Assembly (NCBI GenBank): GCA_032158295.1
Contig: CM063254.1
Coordinates: forward strand, 7,911,439 to 7,975,438
From: Pycnopodia helianthoides
Lineage: Eukaryota > Echinodermata > Asteroidea > Forcipulatida > Asteriidae
Reading direction: 5' to 3'
DNA length: 64,000 nucleotides
Below are positions 23,790-36,395 of this stretch, piece by piece. Under the pieces are notes generated by a model. The model made no database searches. It was not told where the DNA came from and worked only from the letters and a program-made list of their open reading frames with translations. Every line of letters begins with the position of its first letter. The first letter of the stretch is position 1. The translations under genes and the position numbers were made by a program.

Positions 23790-25985
23790 TGTATTATCAA
23801 CACCTGTTTTGGGGTCGATTTGTAAAACGGCTTTTTAAACAATTTATCATTCAAACTAAGCCAATCGAAGACTAGCATTCCACACACAAAGGTTACATAA
23901 TATACTTTTGCTGTTTTTTCTGTACTTTTGTAAAGCTTGCTTATATTTTCCCCAGATTTGTTTATAATAAAACCACTTTCACCATTGCTGCAGTTTTTAC
24001 GTGTGTACCACACTGCCATGCGTGTACATTACACCGAAATCAACCCCAGGGTTCGACTTTTAAAAACACTTTATAATTCAAAATAAGCTAATCAAAGACT
24101 AGCATTCCACACACAAAGTTTTCATGTATTATTGTTAAATTTGTCATATTTTGAGAACGCTTTCTTATATTTATTTCTGATTTTTTAATATTTTAAAGAT
24201 CACGGGTGACGTTGCCGCAGTCTGCGTGTGTTAATAGTACACTCGTTCAATGCCGTGCGTCTATACTGTGAACAAAGAAATCAACGACATTATCATTCAA
24301 ATTAATCCAATCAAAGACTGGAATTCAACACTCAAAGGTTTCATGTACTTTTGCTGATTTTTCGATATGTTTATAAAGCTTGCTTGAAATTCTTTCAGAT
24401 GTTTGAATATTAAAACCAATTTTCTTATTGCTGCAGTCTTAACGTGTGTAAGTAAGTGTACAGTGCCGTGCGTGTACATTACACCGAAATCAACGCCAGG
24501 GGTCGATTTGTAAAACGGCTTTTTTAACACCTTGCAATTAAACTAAGTTAATGAAAGACTAGTATTCTACACAAAAAGGTTTCATGTATCATTGTTGAAT
24601 TTTGTCATATTTTGAGAACCCTTTTTACATTTATTTCTGATTGTTCAATATATTAAAGATCACGGGTGACGTTGCCGCAGTCTGTGCGTGTGTGAATACC
24701 TTCGTTCAAGGCTGTGCGTCTATACAGTGTACGAAGAAATCAACGCCAGGGGTCGATTTGTAAAGCTGCTTTCTCAACACTTTATCAATAAAATTAAGCC
24801 AATCAAAGACTAGCATTCCACACAAAAAGGCTTTATGTAATTTTACTGATTTTTCTATATTTTTTATAAAGGTTACTTATATTTATTTCCGATTTTTGAT
24901 TATTAAAACCTATTGCCCCTTTACTGCAGTCTTTACGTGTGTACCACACTGCCGTGCGTGTACATTACACCGAAATCAACGCCAGGGGTCGATTTGTAAA
25001 ACGGCTTTTTCAACACTTTAGCATTCAAACTAAGCCAATCAAAGACAAGCATTCTACACATACTTGTTTAATATTCTTTTCCAGATTTTTTAATTTTTTT
25101 AATTAGGCTTGCTTATATTTATATCAGATTTTTGAATATTAAAACCACTTGCCTCGTTGCTGCAGTTTCTACGGGTTCTACCTCCATGGTACCACACTGC
25201 CGTGCGTGTACATTACACCGAAATCAACGCCAGGGGTCGATTTGTAAAATGGCTTTTGTAACACTTTATCATTCAAACTAAGCCAATCAAAGACTACCAT
25301 TCCACACACAAAGGATTTATGTCGTTTTACAGATTTTTTCATGTTTTTCTGAAGCTTGCCTATATTTTTCACAGATTATTGAATATTAAAACCACTTGCC
25401 TCGTTGCTGCAATCTGTGCGTGTGTACCACACTGCCGTGCGTGTACATTACACCGAAATCAACGCCAGGGGTCGATTTGTAAAACGGTTATTTTAACACT
25501 TTAGCATTCAAACTAAGCCAATCAAAGACAAGCATTCTACACATACTTGTTTAATATTCTTTTCCAGATTTTTTCATTTTTTTAATTAGGCTTGCTTATA
25601 TTTATATCAGATTTTTGAATATTAAAACCACTTGCCTCGTTGCTGCAGTTTCTACGGGTTCTACCTCCATGGTACCACACTGCCGTGCGTGTACATTACA
25701 CCGAAATCAACGCCAGGGGTCGATTTGTAAAATGGCTTTTGTAACACTTTATCATTCAAACTAAGCCAATCAAAGACTACCATTCCACACACAAAGGCTT
25801 TATGTAGTTTTACAGATTTTTCCATATTTTTATGGAGCTTGCTTCTATTTTTCACAGATTATTGAATATTAACACCACTTGCCTCGTTGCTGCAATCTGT
25901 GCGTGTGTACCACACTGCCGTGCGTGTACATTATACTGAAATCAACGCCAGGGGTCGATTTGTAAAACGGCTTTTTTAACACTTT
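23790..25985 (-). repeat. ~240-bp satellite array, left arm (about 10 units)
   Basis: The marker CAACGCCAGGGGTCGATTTG recurs about every 235-245 bp, with a few degenerate or shortened units at the left end. Each unit also carries AAGCCAATCAAAGACTAG, CACACTGCCGTGCGTGTACA and a T-rich tract. It is the inverted counterpart of the array at 29045-31025. Confidence 0.85.
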
Positions 25986-26229
25986 ATTATTCTAACTTCG
26001 AAACAGATAATGTCATTAGGTGTTGGTTTCGTACGGTGACTGATGCGTAGGCCCCTTTTATGACGAGTAATACTCCATCAATTACATTAAACCAACATGA
26101 CACACAATCAGGATAAAAAACCTCCCATGCCATGCATGGGATTGTGTAACATAAACATTTTGCGTATTCAGTTTTCACAGGTTTTGGACCACCTTGAGAA
26201 TGTAATGTGCGGTGAAACTCGTAAGAATT

Positions 26230-26345
26230 ACGTTGTTGTTGTTGTTGTAATTATTATTGTTGTTTTTATGGTTCTCAACATGATATGGTTGTTGTTGTTG
26301 TTGTTGTCGTCGCGTTGTCGTTGTCTTTGTGTCGCTATTGTTGTC
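26230..26345 (+). repeat. GTT/GTC microsatellite
   Basis: GTTGTTGTTGTTGTT and related words in the core of the foldback element, just left of the first candidate exon. Confidence 0.8.
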
Positions 26346-26394
26346 CATGTTAATGTTATTTTATTATTTCACCATTAATCTGAGCAAGGTGCAG

Positions 26395-28324
26395 AAGACA
26401 CGAGTTGTACCTGCTAGGACAGGTAGACAGAAACAAAGACCATCTAACAACATATGTCACGCCGGAGGTCAGTGTATTTTCTTGTTACAGAAAATGAGAA
26501 TTGAGAGAAAATGAATGCAACAATTCAAACAATCTAAGAAGTAAATAAAAACACTCCGGATATCACTCTGTTTTTGCAATGTTTGAAAAACAAATTGTAA
26601 AACAAACAAATTGTAAAGAGAGACATAGACTTGATTTAAAGTCCGAGATTGCAGTTATTTATCAGCATTAACCACGCAAAACTCCCAGAGCGATGAACAA
26701 TCAGGAGGCCACAAACCCCCGTTGGCCGCGTCTGTTACCAGTAATCACTTCAGCACATTTTCTGTATGAAATCGCAGTGGTCTTAGTTTTTAGGCATAGT
26801 GGTTGGTATGTACATAGTATGTATAATTTATAGCTAAATAAAATAATACAAGACTTGACGCATTGAAAAATACATAACAAAAAGTTTGATTCTTACCAGT
26901 TTGATGAGAAAACGTGTTACCTATAGTTTAAATGGAGCCGTCATATAAATTTTCCCAAAGTTTGTATTTTTAAAAATTGTTTACTAACTAGATTGCAAGT
27001 TAAATGAAACTGAGCAGCGGCAGAATGTAATTACATGTGCATTACATGCAGGTTGTTTGTGCTATATCCCGTTGCAGTTGAATTTGAATATTCATTTTTG
27101 GGGGAGGCTTTATCAATTCTGACCAATCGGACTGTCCCGTCCACATTTCGAACAATTCGTCGAAGGGTTTGTGCAAACCGAATAAGGAGATTACCAAGTC
27201 TGTGTGATTGATGGTTAATGTCAGGGTTAATCCACAAGAGGGCGCTATTTCAGACATTTCTTTTGCTATCAGACACTGGGCAAAAACCACGATAACAGAT
27301 TAGTTTAACCAAGTCTACAAGGGACGAGAGATTTTAAAAGTGTTTTATTGATTGTACATTTTTTAAACCGTTGCAGGGCTACGAGGTGTTAACAGAGAAA
27401 ATAACGGAACACTACAAGCGCCCCCAAAAGCAGAAACTGACCAGGTAGCAGCTATAAACAATTCTTAGAATAGACTACCATAAGATATGTTTTTTGTTTT
27501 CATTTCTAGTGCCCATAATTAGTGTGTTGTTGCTCTTGTTGACGGTGTAGTTTGCATAATATAGCCTAATTGTGCCACAAACTCCTATACGCAGTAACAT
27601 ACATGTTTTTCAATTTAAATAATATTTAATTGCTCGTTAATTGTTTTCGCTTATTTGTTTTGCTTCACAGGAACATTTTCGAAATTACATCGAGCTTTGA
27701 TTATAACTTCCCGGAACAACTGAAGGAGTCGTTGGATAATTTGGATTATTTAGAAACCGAGTAAGGGTTTACTACCATAAACAGAACAATGAATTTCAAA
27801 AACCAGTGATAGGCCTACTTCCGTAAGGTAAATTAGTAGCACAATAACGATTGCACACGTTTGGAGGGTCTCATTTATACGAGACATTTTGCATAAAGAG
27901 TGAACGTACTGTCAACATTAATCAAGTGGACATGAAGCTAGAAACGTGATAATGACTCAGTGAAACACATGAATAGTGTTTTAACATCCTTGATAAATAG
28001 TTTTAGCCTCATAACTGAGCCAAGGTAAGGGTTGTTTTTGCCAAGAGTTGCTGCCCTTGAACTTCTGTAATTGAATTATTATTATTTTAAGATCATATGG
28101 GCCATCCCATGTTAAAATGTGTGTTATGGGTTAATTGTGACAATATACCCATGGTTTATGTCAGCGTTTCAATGATATTGATATTTGTTCTCTTCTTTTA
28201 CCATTGTTGTTTATGCAGGACAAAATATCTACTCGACGTACTCGTACCGGAAGCGGTTTTTTTTTCTGACCGATCTTCACACTTAGAGGCATTCTGCAGA
28301 TCATCGTTGTTATTGGACGTTTGA
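26395..28324 (+). CDS. Four phase-compatible exons of an unidentified gene inside the foldback element
   Basis: Exons are 26395-26467, 27377-27444, 27671-27760 and 28219-28324, all flanked by AG acceptors and GT donors. Each is open in the frame set by its neighbours (entry phase 2, then 0, 2, 2), ending at TGA 28322-28324; about 112 residues, rich in charged residues and leucine and predicted helical. The last exon carries TKYLLDVLVPEAVFF. From memory this resembles the C-terminal helical end of MUM1/PWWP3-type proteins (LDVLLPEAI), but the match is short and may be chance. No start exon was found to the left. It could be 3' exons captured by a transposon, an element-encoded gene, or a chance chain. 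Confidence 0.42.
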
Positions 28325-29044
28325 GTCTTGAATATTTTAAAACCATAGAGAAAGGGTCAAACACGTATTATTTTTTTTGAAAGATAATCTGTCTCATAAA
28401 AGATTGTTGTAACACAACTATTTCAACTTAGCAATTGTGCACTTCTTTGTTTTGCATCTGAATTACTTTGTCCATTTATATACAACTTTATTAAAACGTC
28501 GGGCAACCATATTATCATTCTACCATTATTATTCTAAGCCATACCCTGAAAATTGGCAATGAAACAATGCTACCATGCATTTGTTTACTTTGATCCTTTA
28601 TTAACTTAAAGACCTGCACACGCTCGTCATCACGAGGAGCGTTTTTTTGTTGATGCGCCCTCTGCCATTCGTTCTATATGAAAGGCGGTTTTCGTTGATT
28701 GTTATTGCTGTTCTGGTAATATAAAAACACTCTACTTCGTACATGACAACGATCAAATTGCTTCCTCCTTTAACAGTACATTAATTCAAAGATTGTTGAA
28801 CTGACAAAAAATGTGCCATGGGATTGTTGACATCCAACTGTGGCCTTTTTTTGTCTAATTGTTTACATTGTTGTTGGTCTTTGAATTGGTATCGGTCTAT
28901 GGTCTAGGCCTACAAGTATTTGATTTTCATGCTTCAGTGACATGCCTGGTTTTTCCTCATAAATCTAAGAGGGATGCTGCCCTGTGTGGAAAGTATTACT
29001 AAAGGCTATAAAGGTTTTTATTGTGTTGAGGGGCTGATATAACC

Positions 29045-31025
29045 ATTAAATGTGTATAGAATGCCAGTCTTTGATTGGCTTAATGTGAATGAGAACGACT
29101 TGAGAAAACCGTTATACAAATCGACCCCTGGCGTTGATTTCCTCGTACACTGTACGCACGGCAGTGTACACACACACACACGCACATTGCAGCAAATGAA
29201 CTGGTGGTTTTAATATTCGAAAGTCAGAAATAAATATATGTAAGCCTTATAAAAATATGGTAAAATCAGAAATATGACATGAATCCTTTGTGTATAAAAT
29301 GCCAATCTTTGATTGGCTTAGTTTGAATGATAAAGTGTTGAGAAAGCCGTTTTACAAATCGACCCCTGGCGTTGATATCGGTGTAATGTACACGCACGGC
29401 AGTTTGATACACAAGTAAAGACTGCAGTAATTGGGCAAGAGGTTTTGATTTTCAAAAATCTTAAATAAATATAACTAAGCTTTGTACAAAATATGATAAA
29501 ATCAGAAATACTACACGAATCCCTTGTGTATGGAATGCCAGTCTTTGATTGGCTTAATTTGAATGAGAACGAGTTGAGAAAACCGTTATACAAATCGACC
29601 CCTGGCGTTGATTTCCTCGTATACTGTACGCACGGCAGTGTACACACACGCACATATATTGCAGCAAAGGGACTGGTGGTTTTAATATTCAAATATCAGA
29701 AATAATAAAAGTAAGCCTTATAAAAATATGATAAAATCAGAAATACTACACGAATCCTTTGTGTATGGAATGCCAGTCTTTGATTGGCTTAATGTGAATG
29801 AGAACGAGTTGAGAAAACCGTTATACAAATCGACCCCTGGCGTTGATTTCCTCGTACACTGTACGCACGGCAGTGTACACACACGCACATATATTGCAGC
29901 AAAGGGACTGGTGGTTTTAATATTCAAATATCAGAAATAATCAAAGTAAGCCTTATAAAAATATGATAAAATCAGAAATACTACACGAATCCTTTGTGTA
30001 TGGAATGCCAGTCTTTGATTGGCTTAATTTGAATGAGAACGAGTTGAGAAAGCCGTTTTACAAATCGACCCCTGGCGTTGATATCGGTGTAATGTACACG
30101 CACGGCAGTTTGATACACACGTACAGACTGCAGTAATTGGGCAAGAGGTTTTGATTTTCAAAAATCTTAAATAAATATTACTAAGCTTTGTAAAAATATG
30201 ATAAAATCAGAAATACTACACAAATCCTTTGTGTATGGAATGCCAGTCTTTGATTGGCTTAATTTGAATGAGAACGAGTTGAGAAAACCGTTATACAAAT
30301 CGACCCCTGGCGTTGATTTCCTCGTACACTGTACGCACGGCAGTGTACACACACACACGCACATTGCAGCAAATGAACTAGTGGTTTTAATATTCGAAAG
30401 TCAGAAATAAATATATGTAAGCCTTATAAAAATATGGTAAAATCAGAAATATGACATGAATCCTTTGTGTATATAATGCCAGTCTTTGATTGGCTTAGTT
30501 TGAATGATAAAGTGTTGAGAAAGCCGTTTTACAAATCGACCCCTGGCGTTGATATCGGTGTAATGTACACGCACGGCAGTTTGATACACACGTAAAGACT
30601 GCAGTAATTGGGCAAGAGGTTTTGATTTTCAAAAATCTTAAATTAATATAACTAAGCTTTGTAAAAATATGATAAAATCAGAAATACTACACAAATTCTT
30701 TGTGTATGGAATGCCAGTCTTTGATTGGCTTAATTTGAATGAGAACGAGTTGAGAAAACCGTTATACAAATCGACCCCTGGCGTTGATTTCTTCGTATAC
30801 TATACACACGGCAGTGTACACACACACGCGCGCACATTGAAGCAAATGAACTGGTGGTTTTAATATTCGAAAATCAGAAATAAATATAAGTAAGCCTTAT
30901 AAAAATATTGTAAAATCAGAAATATTACATGAATCCTTTGTTTATAGAAGGCCAGTCTTTAACTGGCTTAGTTTGAATGATAAAAAGTTGTGAAAACCGT
31001 TATACAAATCGACCCCTGGCGTTGA
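29045..31025 (+). repeat. ~235-bp satellite array, right arm (9 units)
   Basis: The marker CGACCCCTGGCGTTGAT starts at about 29122, 29360, 29596, 29831, 30066, 30301, 30537, 30772 and 31010, a period of 235-238 bp. Two unit types are seen: one continuing TTCCTCGTACACTGTACG, the other ATCGGTGTAATGTACACG. Confidence 0.88.
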
Positions 31026-31303
31026 GTTCTTCATGTGAGTCGGAGAGAAACTCAGGAAATGCAAAAAAGATCCGTTGGGTGTATTTCTCATCTGATTTGT
31101 ATGTGTTACACAAGAAGTGCCATAGAGAGCTCATGACTTTGAGTTTTAAAATATAAGAAAAATGTAATAATCTTAACAAAAAAGAGAAACCCACAAACAA
31201 CAGATAAACACTTATGAATCGTTTGTGGTACCATTTCTTAGGGAGAATAAGCTCAAAGCAGTGTAGCGAGTCTATGTATTACTACTCTGCTGACTACCAA
31301 TTG

Positions 31304-31363
31304 CTTCGGATCCATATACACGAGTAGTGATCGACTCCTGGCGTTTGGAAAGTAACATCTACC
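31304..31363 (-). repeat. Right terminal inverted repeat of the foldback element
   Basis: Starts CTTCGGATCC and ends CATCTACC on the plus strand, mirroring the left end. It is followed by TTTTCAAAT. Confidence 0.8.
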
Positions 31364-31446
31364 TTTTCAAATGGCCACTTTCATTTCCGCATGTTCTGAT
31401 GAACAAAATTCCAACCATCTCTGTAACTGCAACCAGAAATAGACCT

Positions 31447-32420
31447 AGGGTACACTGGGGGAAGATGGGACACGGGGTAAAACGGGACATTGCCTATAAG
31501 CGTTATAAAATAAACCAGATCATGTCTGGCAAACCCATCCTATGCATAATAATTTCGTCCATATCTGGTCTGTCTCTACGGAGGTCGCCCTTTTGCCGTT
31601 TTCTTTTTATATTACGTCAGCGGCAGCAAACATGACGTGTTCGTTGTATAATTTTCACGCGTCAGATTATAAGTGCGGGTTAAAATTGTCCATTGGTGTT
31701 TTTGAAAGACTGTCATGATCTACTTACAACATGAATTAAACCCATTATAAGGGCAAATTAGTCAGAAATGTTGTCAGTGTCGGTTAAAGGCAACACAGAC
31801 CAACTGAATGCAGAAATATTTTATATCTAGGTGTTTCTTGTGATCTGTACCATTTTACCCCAGGCGGTTAATTTACGGGGTAAAACGGGACAATTTTTCA
31901 TCACGTTATTATGAATAATGAACGGTTGGGGGTAAATTGGGACACTTTTCATTATTAAAATACAATTGTTAAAATGGCTATTTTCAAAAATTCTAAAACT
32001 GAAAACCAAATTGTTAGTAGTGAACTTTGGTTTAAAACCAATTTTGACTCACTAACTCGTCATACTAAAGAGTGACGGTTTTGGTAAAGGTCGTGCATTT
32101 TTTGTCCCATCTTGCCCCAATTCGCCCCTATTTAACCCATAAAAATATTTAATAAGCAAATTTAATAATTCGCTGACCCGTCATTGGTACAATGCATGCG
32201 TCCCATCTTGCCCCAAGTGATGGGGGAAATGGGACACTATTTCTTTTTTTTATAAAGTCAAGTTTTAGTATCTGAAAACTGTCCAAAACCATTGAAACTT
32301 CATTAAAAGGTGAAAATATAACCAAACTTTAGTATCAGTAAGCCCATGTGACAAATTTGGGAATACTTTTATTTTAAATATCAACAAACTGTTTATGTGT
32401 CCCATCTTACCCCATATACA
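31447..32420. repeat. Repeat-derived region with GGGACA/TGTCCC words
   Basis: GGAAGATGGGACACGGGGTAAAACGGGACA at the left and TGTCCCATCTTACCCCATATAC at the right are loosely inverted, with several internal copies of TGTCCCATCTTGCCCCAA. It is probably a decayed MITE-type element lying just outside the foldback element. Confidence 0.45.
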
Positions 32421-32912
32421 ATTAAGTCATATTATATTTTGTTTGGGTTTATTTAAGAGGCCTGCCTACGGAGCTACACAGGCTGGTGGAGTTATTTATT
32501 TATTTTTAGAGTATTTTTTAAAATACAATTGTTCACCAGTTTTGACCAGGTGCACTTTTTCACACCGTCACAGACTGCGGCAAAATCCAGGGAAACTTTC
32601 TTTTAAATTTTATAATTTTGGTTGAATAAAGAAAAATTTACAGTAACATTAAGTTTTTGTGCAGTTTTTGTGTTTACTGGGACCCAGCTTTCCCACACTG
32701 CTCGTCAACCTTTGAGTTCAGTCAACAAGAAATAAACGAGGGGTGTTTAAGGGTAGTCCCCCCAAAATCAGCGGAATTGATCCACACATTGTGTAGTTAT
32801 TAAAAAAGTATTAATATGAAACATGATAATAATGCTTGAAACAATATATCATTCCAATGTGCGTGCGTCTAATTTTGTTTTTTAGTTTTATTCTGTGTTT
32901 ACATTTCTCAAT

Positions 32913-33304
32913 TAAAGGAATTTACAGAATTGGTTTTGCTAACAAAACAGTTGCTGGCAGTGTAAGCACTTTATGTAATCCACCATATACATAAACTGAC
33001 AAACCTGTAGAAGTTTGAGATTGATCGGCCATCTGGGTCACGAGTTAGGCCTAGTGAAAAACCGATTACACATTTGCATGAAATCATATGTTTCAAAAAA
33101 TGAATAAAACGCTCACTGAGCGATAAACTCCAATCGGAAAATTAGTTTATTCATTTCTCATCAAATATGGTATTTCAGACAGAAATATTTCAAGGGATGT
33201 TTTCTACTATCATCATCATTAGACCGTGTAAGTTTTATGTAAATCTGTGATCAAAAAGTACATCTTACAAGTTTTTTCTTACCAATTCTGTTATGCTCCT
33301 TTTA
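32913..33304. mobile_element. MITE with AAAGGAA(CG)TTACAGAATTGG ends, copy 1
   Basis: The left ATTAAAGGAATTTACAGAAT is mirrored by ATTCTGTTATGCTCCTTTTAAT at the right. It contains GTTGCTGGCAGTGTAAGCAC, shared with the copy at 41838. Confidence 0.7.
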
Positions 33305-33977
33305 ATCATGAAACTGCTGCAAAAGCAAAAGGTTAAAGTCATCCAGGGCCCCTAAATCCGCAAAAAGAACAAGTTAATAGGGGGGGGGGCAAAAATCCCG
33401 GGGCTGGAGCTTAGGAAAAAACGAAAAAAAAAAAAAAAAAAAAAAAAAAACCCAACAAACAATCAAACAAACAATTAACAGACTTTTCCTGGTTTGTTTC
33501 TATGATGATTGGTACATAAGTTTTAATAGTCATGACATGCGATTGATATAAACATGCCTATACAGTTTTGATCATTTCTATTTTCCCGTATTTGGAACTT
33601 TCAATCTACACACAAACTCAGCTATATTACAGACAAAGAACACTTTATTTGTAAAGGTCGCCGAAAACGGCGTCAATCACTTGACCTTATGAACATGACG
33701 TCCGATACGAAGAGGTCAAAACGATCTCTACTGCCCGAAATCTACTCTACTGCGCGTTTCATCGTGGGTATAAGATGGCGATGGGATGAAGTCAGTGCAT
33801 AGGGTTTATCCTGATGGCAAGTCATTGCGTACCTGCTGCACGCCCAAAGTTGACGCTACTTCCGTCTCCAAAGCTGGCATATACGTTTGGGTGTAATTTT
33901 ACCAAAATGGGACCTACTTTGTAAGTGTGCCGTAATTCCACTAAACCACGTCCACTTCACACTAAACTGGGTGAATT

Positions 33978-34366
33978 AAAAGGCAGTGGACACTATTGGT
34001 AATCACTCAAAATAATGATTAGCATAAATAAAACCTTACTTGGTAACGAGTAATGGGGAGAGGTTGACAGTATAAAACATTGTGAGAAACGGCTCCCTCT
34101 GAAGTGACATAGTTTTCGAGAAAGAAGTAATTTTCCACGAATTTGATTTCGAGACCTCAGAATTAGAATTTGAGGTCTCGAAATCAACCATCTGAAAGCA
34201 CACAACTTCGTGTGACAAGGGTGTTTTTTCTTTCATAGTTATCTCGCAACTTCGACGACCAATTGAGCTCAAGTTTTTACAGGTTTGTAATTTTATCCAT
34301 ATGTTGAGATACACCAAGCGAGAAGACTGGTCTTTGACAATTACCAATAGTGTCCAGTGTCTTTAA
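33978..34366. mobile_element. MITE, family with AAGGCAGTGGACACTATTGG ends
   Basis: The left end AAAAGGCAGTGGACACTATT and right end AATAGTGTCCAGTGTCTTTA are inverted repeats. The centre has a palindrome (TTTCGAGACCTCA / TGAGGTCTCGAAA). It resembles a MITE family I associate with sea stars. Confidence 0.7.
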
Positions 34367-35642
34367 ACAGGAGTGGCATTGGAACAATGTCTTTCTTATT
34401 ATGCACGCATAGTTGAATTTGGACTTGGCTTTTGTTCTTTAAAGACCTTTTCTTCTCAGAATTAAAAGTTTCTGTCCCAAAACAGGAATGCCTTTGAAGG
34501 ATGAAATGAGTGTGACTTTATTTGAAATGGCATACACTATGCCACTTTGGATGGATGGAGCAAGAGTAGCGCTATCTTCAGGCGTGCAGGAGATACGCAC
34601 GCGTGTGACGCAGAGACTTACCAACAGGACAGACCTTGTGCACATGACGTCATTTGAGTACATAGCCGTGCGTTTTTCATTGTTTCATCATAGTTTTACC
34701 CCTAAGATAGGGGCTTGATGAGATCAATGCATAAAGTCTATTCACAAGGTCACATTCAACAGTAATAATATACCTTTCTATTGTTTACAAACATTTACCA
34801 ATATTTTGCATTTAAAGGCCTTGAGTAGCAAACAATGTACAAAACTGGCTTGGTAAAAATTTGCCACTTTTAGCAAACCATTACAACTTTTTTTATGAAG
34901 TGTATGTTAACCTTTTTGGGGAGATGGTAAGTTTTATTTATCAGTAACATGAAAATACAGAAACTGAGCAGTGAAGGCCACCCATACTTTTGCAAACCTT
35001 GGTTGGCAAAACTCGTGGCTTTGACGTTGCAAAAGAAAGGTCTATATTAGAACAAAGATACGGCAATAAACCAAGTCTCGCGCTTAGTCCAACAATTTGG
35101 GGACCACTAACCCTGCAACAGGTCCCACGTACACTGCTTCAACGCGTGAAGGAAACAAACTCGTGCACTTTAACGGGTCCCAATGTTCGAATTCGCGCGA
35201 GACTTTCAAAGTCTACACGTGAGTTCTAAAAAATGTTGCCCAACTGACGTTCGTGTCATCATTCAACCTATGTATTGGTCGCCCAAAATCGGGCGTGATT
35301 TGCAAATGGCGTTTCTAAAAATAATAATAAGCATCCTCATCCAAAGTTTAAATTTTCTTTCAATGTTGATATTAATAAACTATTAATACATCAATATTTA
35401 AATTGCATTTAAAACACATTGATATGGGTATCTTTGTTAAAATATATTCTAAAATGAAGATTCGCTTTCACAGATAGTCTTCTTTGGAGTTTTCTTTGTT
35501 TTCGATACGCGCGAAACTTGCACAATCGGTACGATAATTATATATAAACTACGTTAAGACATTTAGGGTTACGTGCAAAGCTACACAGGGTATCGAGGGG
35601 AACTTTACGATGTCCATCGAGAGTAAATAATGTGAAGTTTAA

Positions 35643-35776
35643 CCAGCCCCAAGGCGCGATTTTTTTTCTGCAGCACACGTCGGCTATGGAGTTAAGGGAT
35701 AGACTGTTTTTCCCTATCCCTTAACTGTTGACTCCGTAGCCAGCGTGTGCTGCAGAACATAAATTTGCCACCAGGG
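35643..35776. mobile_element. Palindromic element, CTGCAGCACACGTCGGCTAT family, copy 1
   Basis: TTCTGCAGCACACGTCGGCTATGG and CCGTAGCCAGCGTGTGCTGCAG form inverted arms around a near-perfect hairpin GGGATAGACTG...CCCTATCCC. A hairpin of this size could fold as RNA. Confidence 0.65.
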
Positions 35777-36395
35777 CCACAGTGGTGAGAGGCGTGCCAT
35801 CCACGCAACTCCTTTGTTATGATAGACAATGGGAACTAACACATTTGATTGGTTATGATCGTCTGACGTACAATGCTTATTCTAAAAAGTCCCCCCCCAA
35901 AAAAAAAAAAGAGCATGCTTGTAGAGCATCAGAGTCACAAAAAACAGTGAAAAACATCATATTTCACTGTTTCTAAACATCAGACATGGACTTGCGTTTT
36001 CAAAAAAAATGATTTACCAACAATTTTTCAAAAATATAGCTTTTCGGGCCAAAATAATTAAATGACAGTTTTCTCTACTTTATAATAAGGTAAATGCAAA
36101 TCCGTGAACATTTTATGTTTTCAATATTACAATTTTGTTTGCATACACTCTAAAATTACGATCGGTAATCAAATAAAGAACCCGAAGCCACAAATCTTGC
36201 AAGTACATTTTTATGTTCTTGCTGCACGGACGCGGCTGTATTTATATAGACTACTTTTAACTTTGTGCCGTGATATTGGGCTCTAATAGAGCAAAGAAGA
36301 GAATCTCTGTGTCACTCACACATGTCCACAAGTTGTCCTGTATGTTACGAACCTATCCTAAGAGATCATCTACGAGTTGCGGAAGCCGGCTGGAT

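Larger units (their letters stand above)
23581..31363. mobile_element. 7.8-kb foldback-type DNA element with terminal inverted repeats and 9-bp target duplication
   Basis: The left end (23581-23639) and right end (31304-31363) are inverted copies beginning GGTAGATGTTACTTTCCAAA, with only a few mismatches over about 60 bp. TTTTCAAAT occurs as a direct repeat immediately outside both ends (23572-23580 and 31364-31372). Inside each end is an array of a ~235-bp satellite in opposite orientation, around a unique core. Elements with long satellite-bearing inverted repeats are known as foldback or TU elements in sea urchins. A 9-bp duplication fits Mutator-like or Rehavkus-like superfamilies. No transposase was recognised, so it may be non-autonomous. 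Confidence 0.75.
31373..36395. other. Intergenic, repeats only
   Basis: MITEs, a poly-G/poly-A run at 33380-33450 and the palindromic element are present. No exon with domain or splice support was seen. Confidence 0.55.

Noticed and set aside
27031..27290. 82-residue minus frame in the foldback core
   Set aside because: No splice partners or domain; includes the common GCGCCCTCTTGTGG repeat word.
23790..31025. CRISPR-like array
   Set aside because: Units are ~235 bp, AT-rich, without short repeat/spacer alternation, in a eukaryotic genome.
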